NCBI GenBank assembly: GCA_012744295.1
Contig: JAAYIB010000008.1
Span: forward strand, 1-5,605
Reading direction: 5' to 3'
Length of the DNA stretch: 5,605 bases
Origin: Acholeplasmataceae bacterium
GTDB lineage: Bacteria; Bacillota; Negativicutes; Acidaminococcales; Acidaminococcaceae
Part shown: positions 5,272-5,605 of the stretch, in pieces
Layout of the letters: every line of letters begins with the position of its first letter
How positions within the stretch are numbered: position 1 is the stretch's first letter
Translations under genes and position numbers: made by a program
The notes under the pieces: generated by a model
Told to the model about the DNA's origin: nothing
Databases searched by the model: none
The model's input: the letters and a program-made list of their open reading frames with translations, nothing else

Positions 5272-5605
5272 ATGAAAAGAATTTTAACTTCTTTCTTATT
5301 GCTGGGCTTGTTTCTGACCGCAAGTCCCGTGGCCTCGGCTCAGACCGGTGTGACCGTTCTGGCGCGTCCTGCCCTGGTGGGGACCGTAACGGGCAGCATG
5401 CCGGAAGTTGACGGCATAGCCGATATCAACCTTCAAAAAAGCATTAATGCAGTTTTGAAGGCAAAATTTACTGAATTGACGCGGGAGTTCCAAACGGATT
5501 GTCTGGTGGATTTTCAAAAAATTTTTAACAAGCCGACGATTTTTACGGTTATGCTTAAGGCGACCGACGGTTCCCGTACAGCTTACAAGGGTGTGAGCAT
5601 AGATA
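5272..5605 (+). CDS. Secreted protein, possibly DUF4163/DUF3298 (RsiV/PdaC-like); 3' end outside window
   Basis: The open frame runs off the right edge with 111 complete codons visible. The N-terminus is a clear Sec signal peptide: MKR, a hydrophobic core (ILTSFLLLGLFLTA) and a likely cut after ASA at residue 23. The exported part begins QTGVTVLARPALVG. It then has a pattern of the form P-x-x-x-G-x-x-D-x-N-x-x-I-N-x-x-L (residues 45-62), followed by FTVMLKATDGSRTAYKGVSID. This loosely resembles DUF4163/DUF3298 modules found in RsiV and PdaC-type envelope proteins; that match is a guess from memory. There is no lipobox cysteine. Start choice: AGGA at 5259-5262 is 9 nt from ATG 5272 and only 3 nt from ATG 5266, so 5272 is preferred. 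The gene follows the pilin-like operon by 16 nt and is probably co-transcribed with it. Confidence 0.7.
   Translation, partial: MKRILTSFLLLGLFLTASPVASAQTGVTVLARPALVGTVTGSMPEVDGIADINLQKSINAVLKAKFTELTREFQTDCLVDFQKIFNKPTIFTVMLKATDGSRTAYKGVSID

Overview
The window comes from an anaerobic bacterium, most likely a Firmicute (Clostridia or Negativicutes; this placement is low confidence). The signs are a class III (oxygen-sensitive) ribonucleotide reductase with its activase, strong Shine-Dalgarno sites of the AAAGGAGG type, moderate GC, and tightly packed co-directional genes. Every gene is on the + strand. No rRNA, tRNA, CRISPR array, insertion sequence or integrase is visible.

Left part (1-1386): the 3' end of nrdD (class III ribonucleotide reductase) is followed by a complete nrdG (radical-SAM activase), and a clear intrinsic terminator closes the unit. 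NrdG looks fully canonical. The visible NrdD body is also canonical, including the C-terminal Cys4 zinc site. However, NrdD stops at the point where the glycyl-radical loop and the following 25-30 residue tail should be. nrdG lies in the same reading frame just beyond a single UAG.

Centre (1429-5255): six genes form an operon in the order of the classical gspF-G-H-I-J-K block of type II secretion / type IV pilus systems. They are an inner-membrane GspF/PilC platform protein, a GspG/ComGC-like major pseudopilin, and four minor pilin-like proteins in the H, I, J and K/PilX positions. The first three pilin-pilin junctions are 8-nt ATGNNTAR overlaps, which implies translational coupling. The I-like protein has Gln instead of Glu at mature position 5. 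The K-like protein ends in a beta-helix/bactofilin-like repeat domain. No GspE/PilB ATPase, prepilin peptidase or PilMNO/GspLM gene is visible, so those must lie downstream or elsewhere. The RNA also carries strong intragenic inverted repeats, notably a perfect 26-bp palindrome in the J-like gene and an 11-bp hairpin in the H-like gene.

Right end (5272-5605): the start of a Sec-exported protein, perhaps of the DUF4163/DUF3298 (RsiV/PdaC-like) type, runs off the window.

Working model: the operon builds a short pilus or pseudopilus. GspF is the assembly platform, the G-like protein forms the fibre, and H/I/J/K form the initiating tip, here with an unusual beta-helical tip subunit. Individual gene roles rest on family features, gene order and N-terminal signals read by eye, not on database searches.
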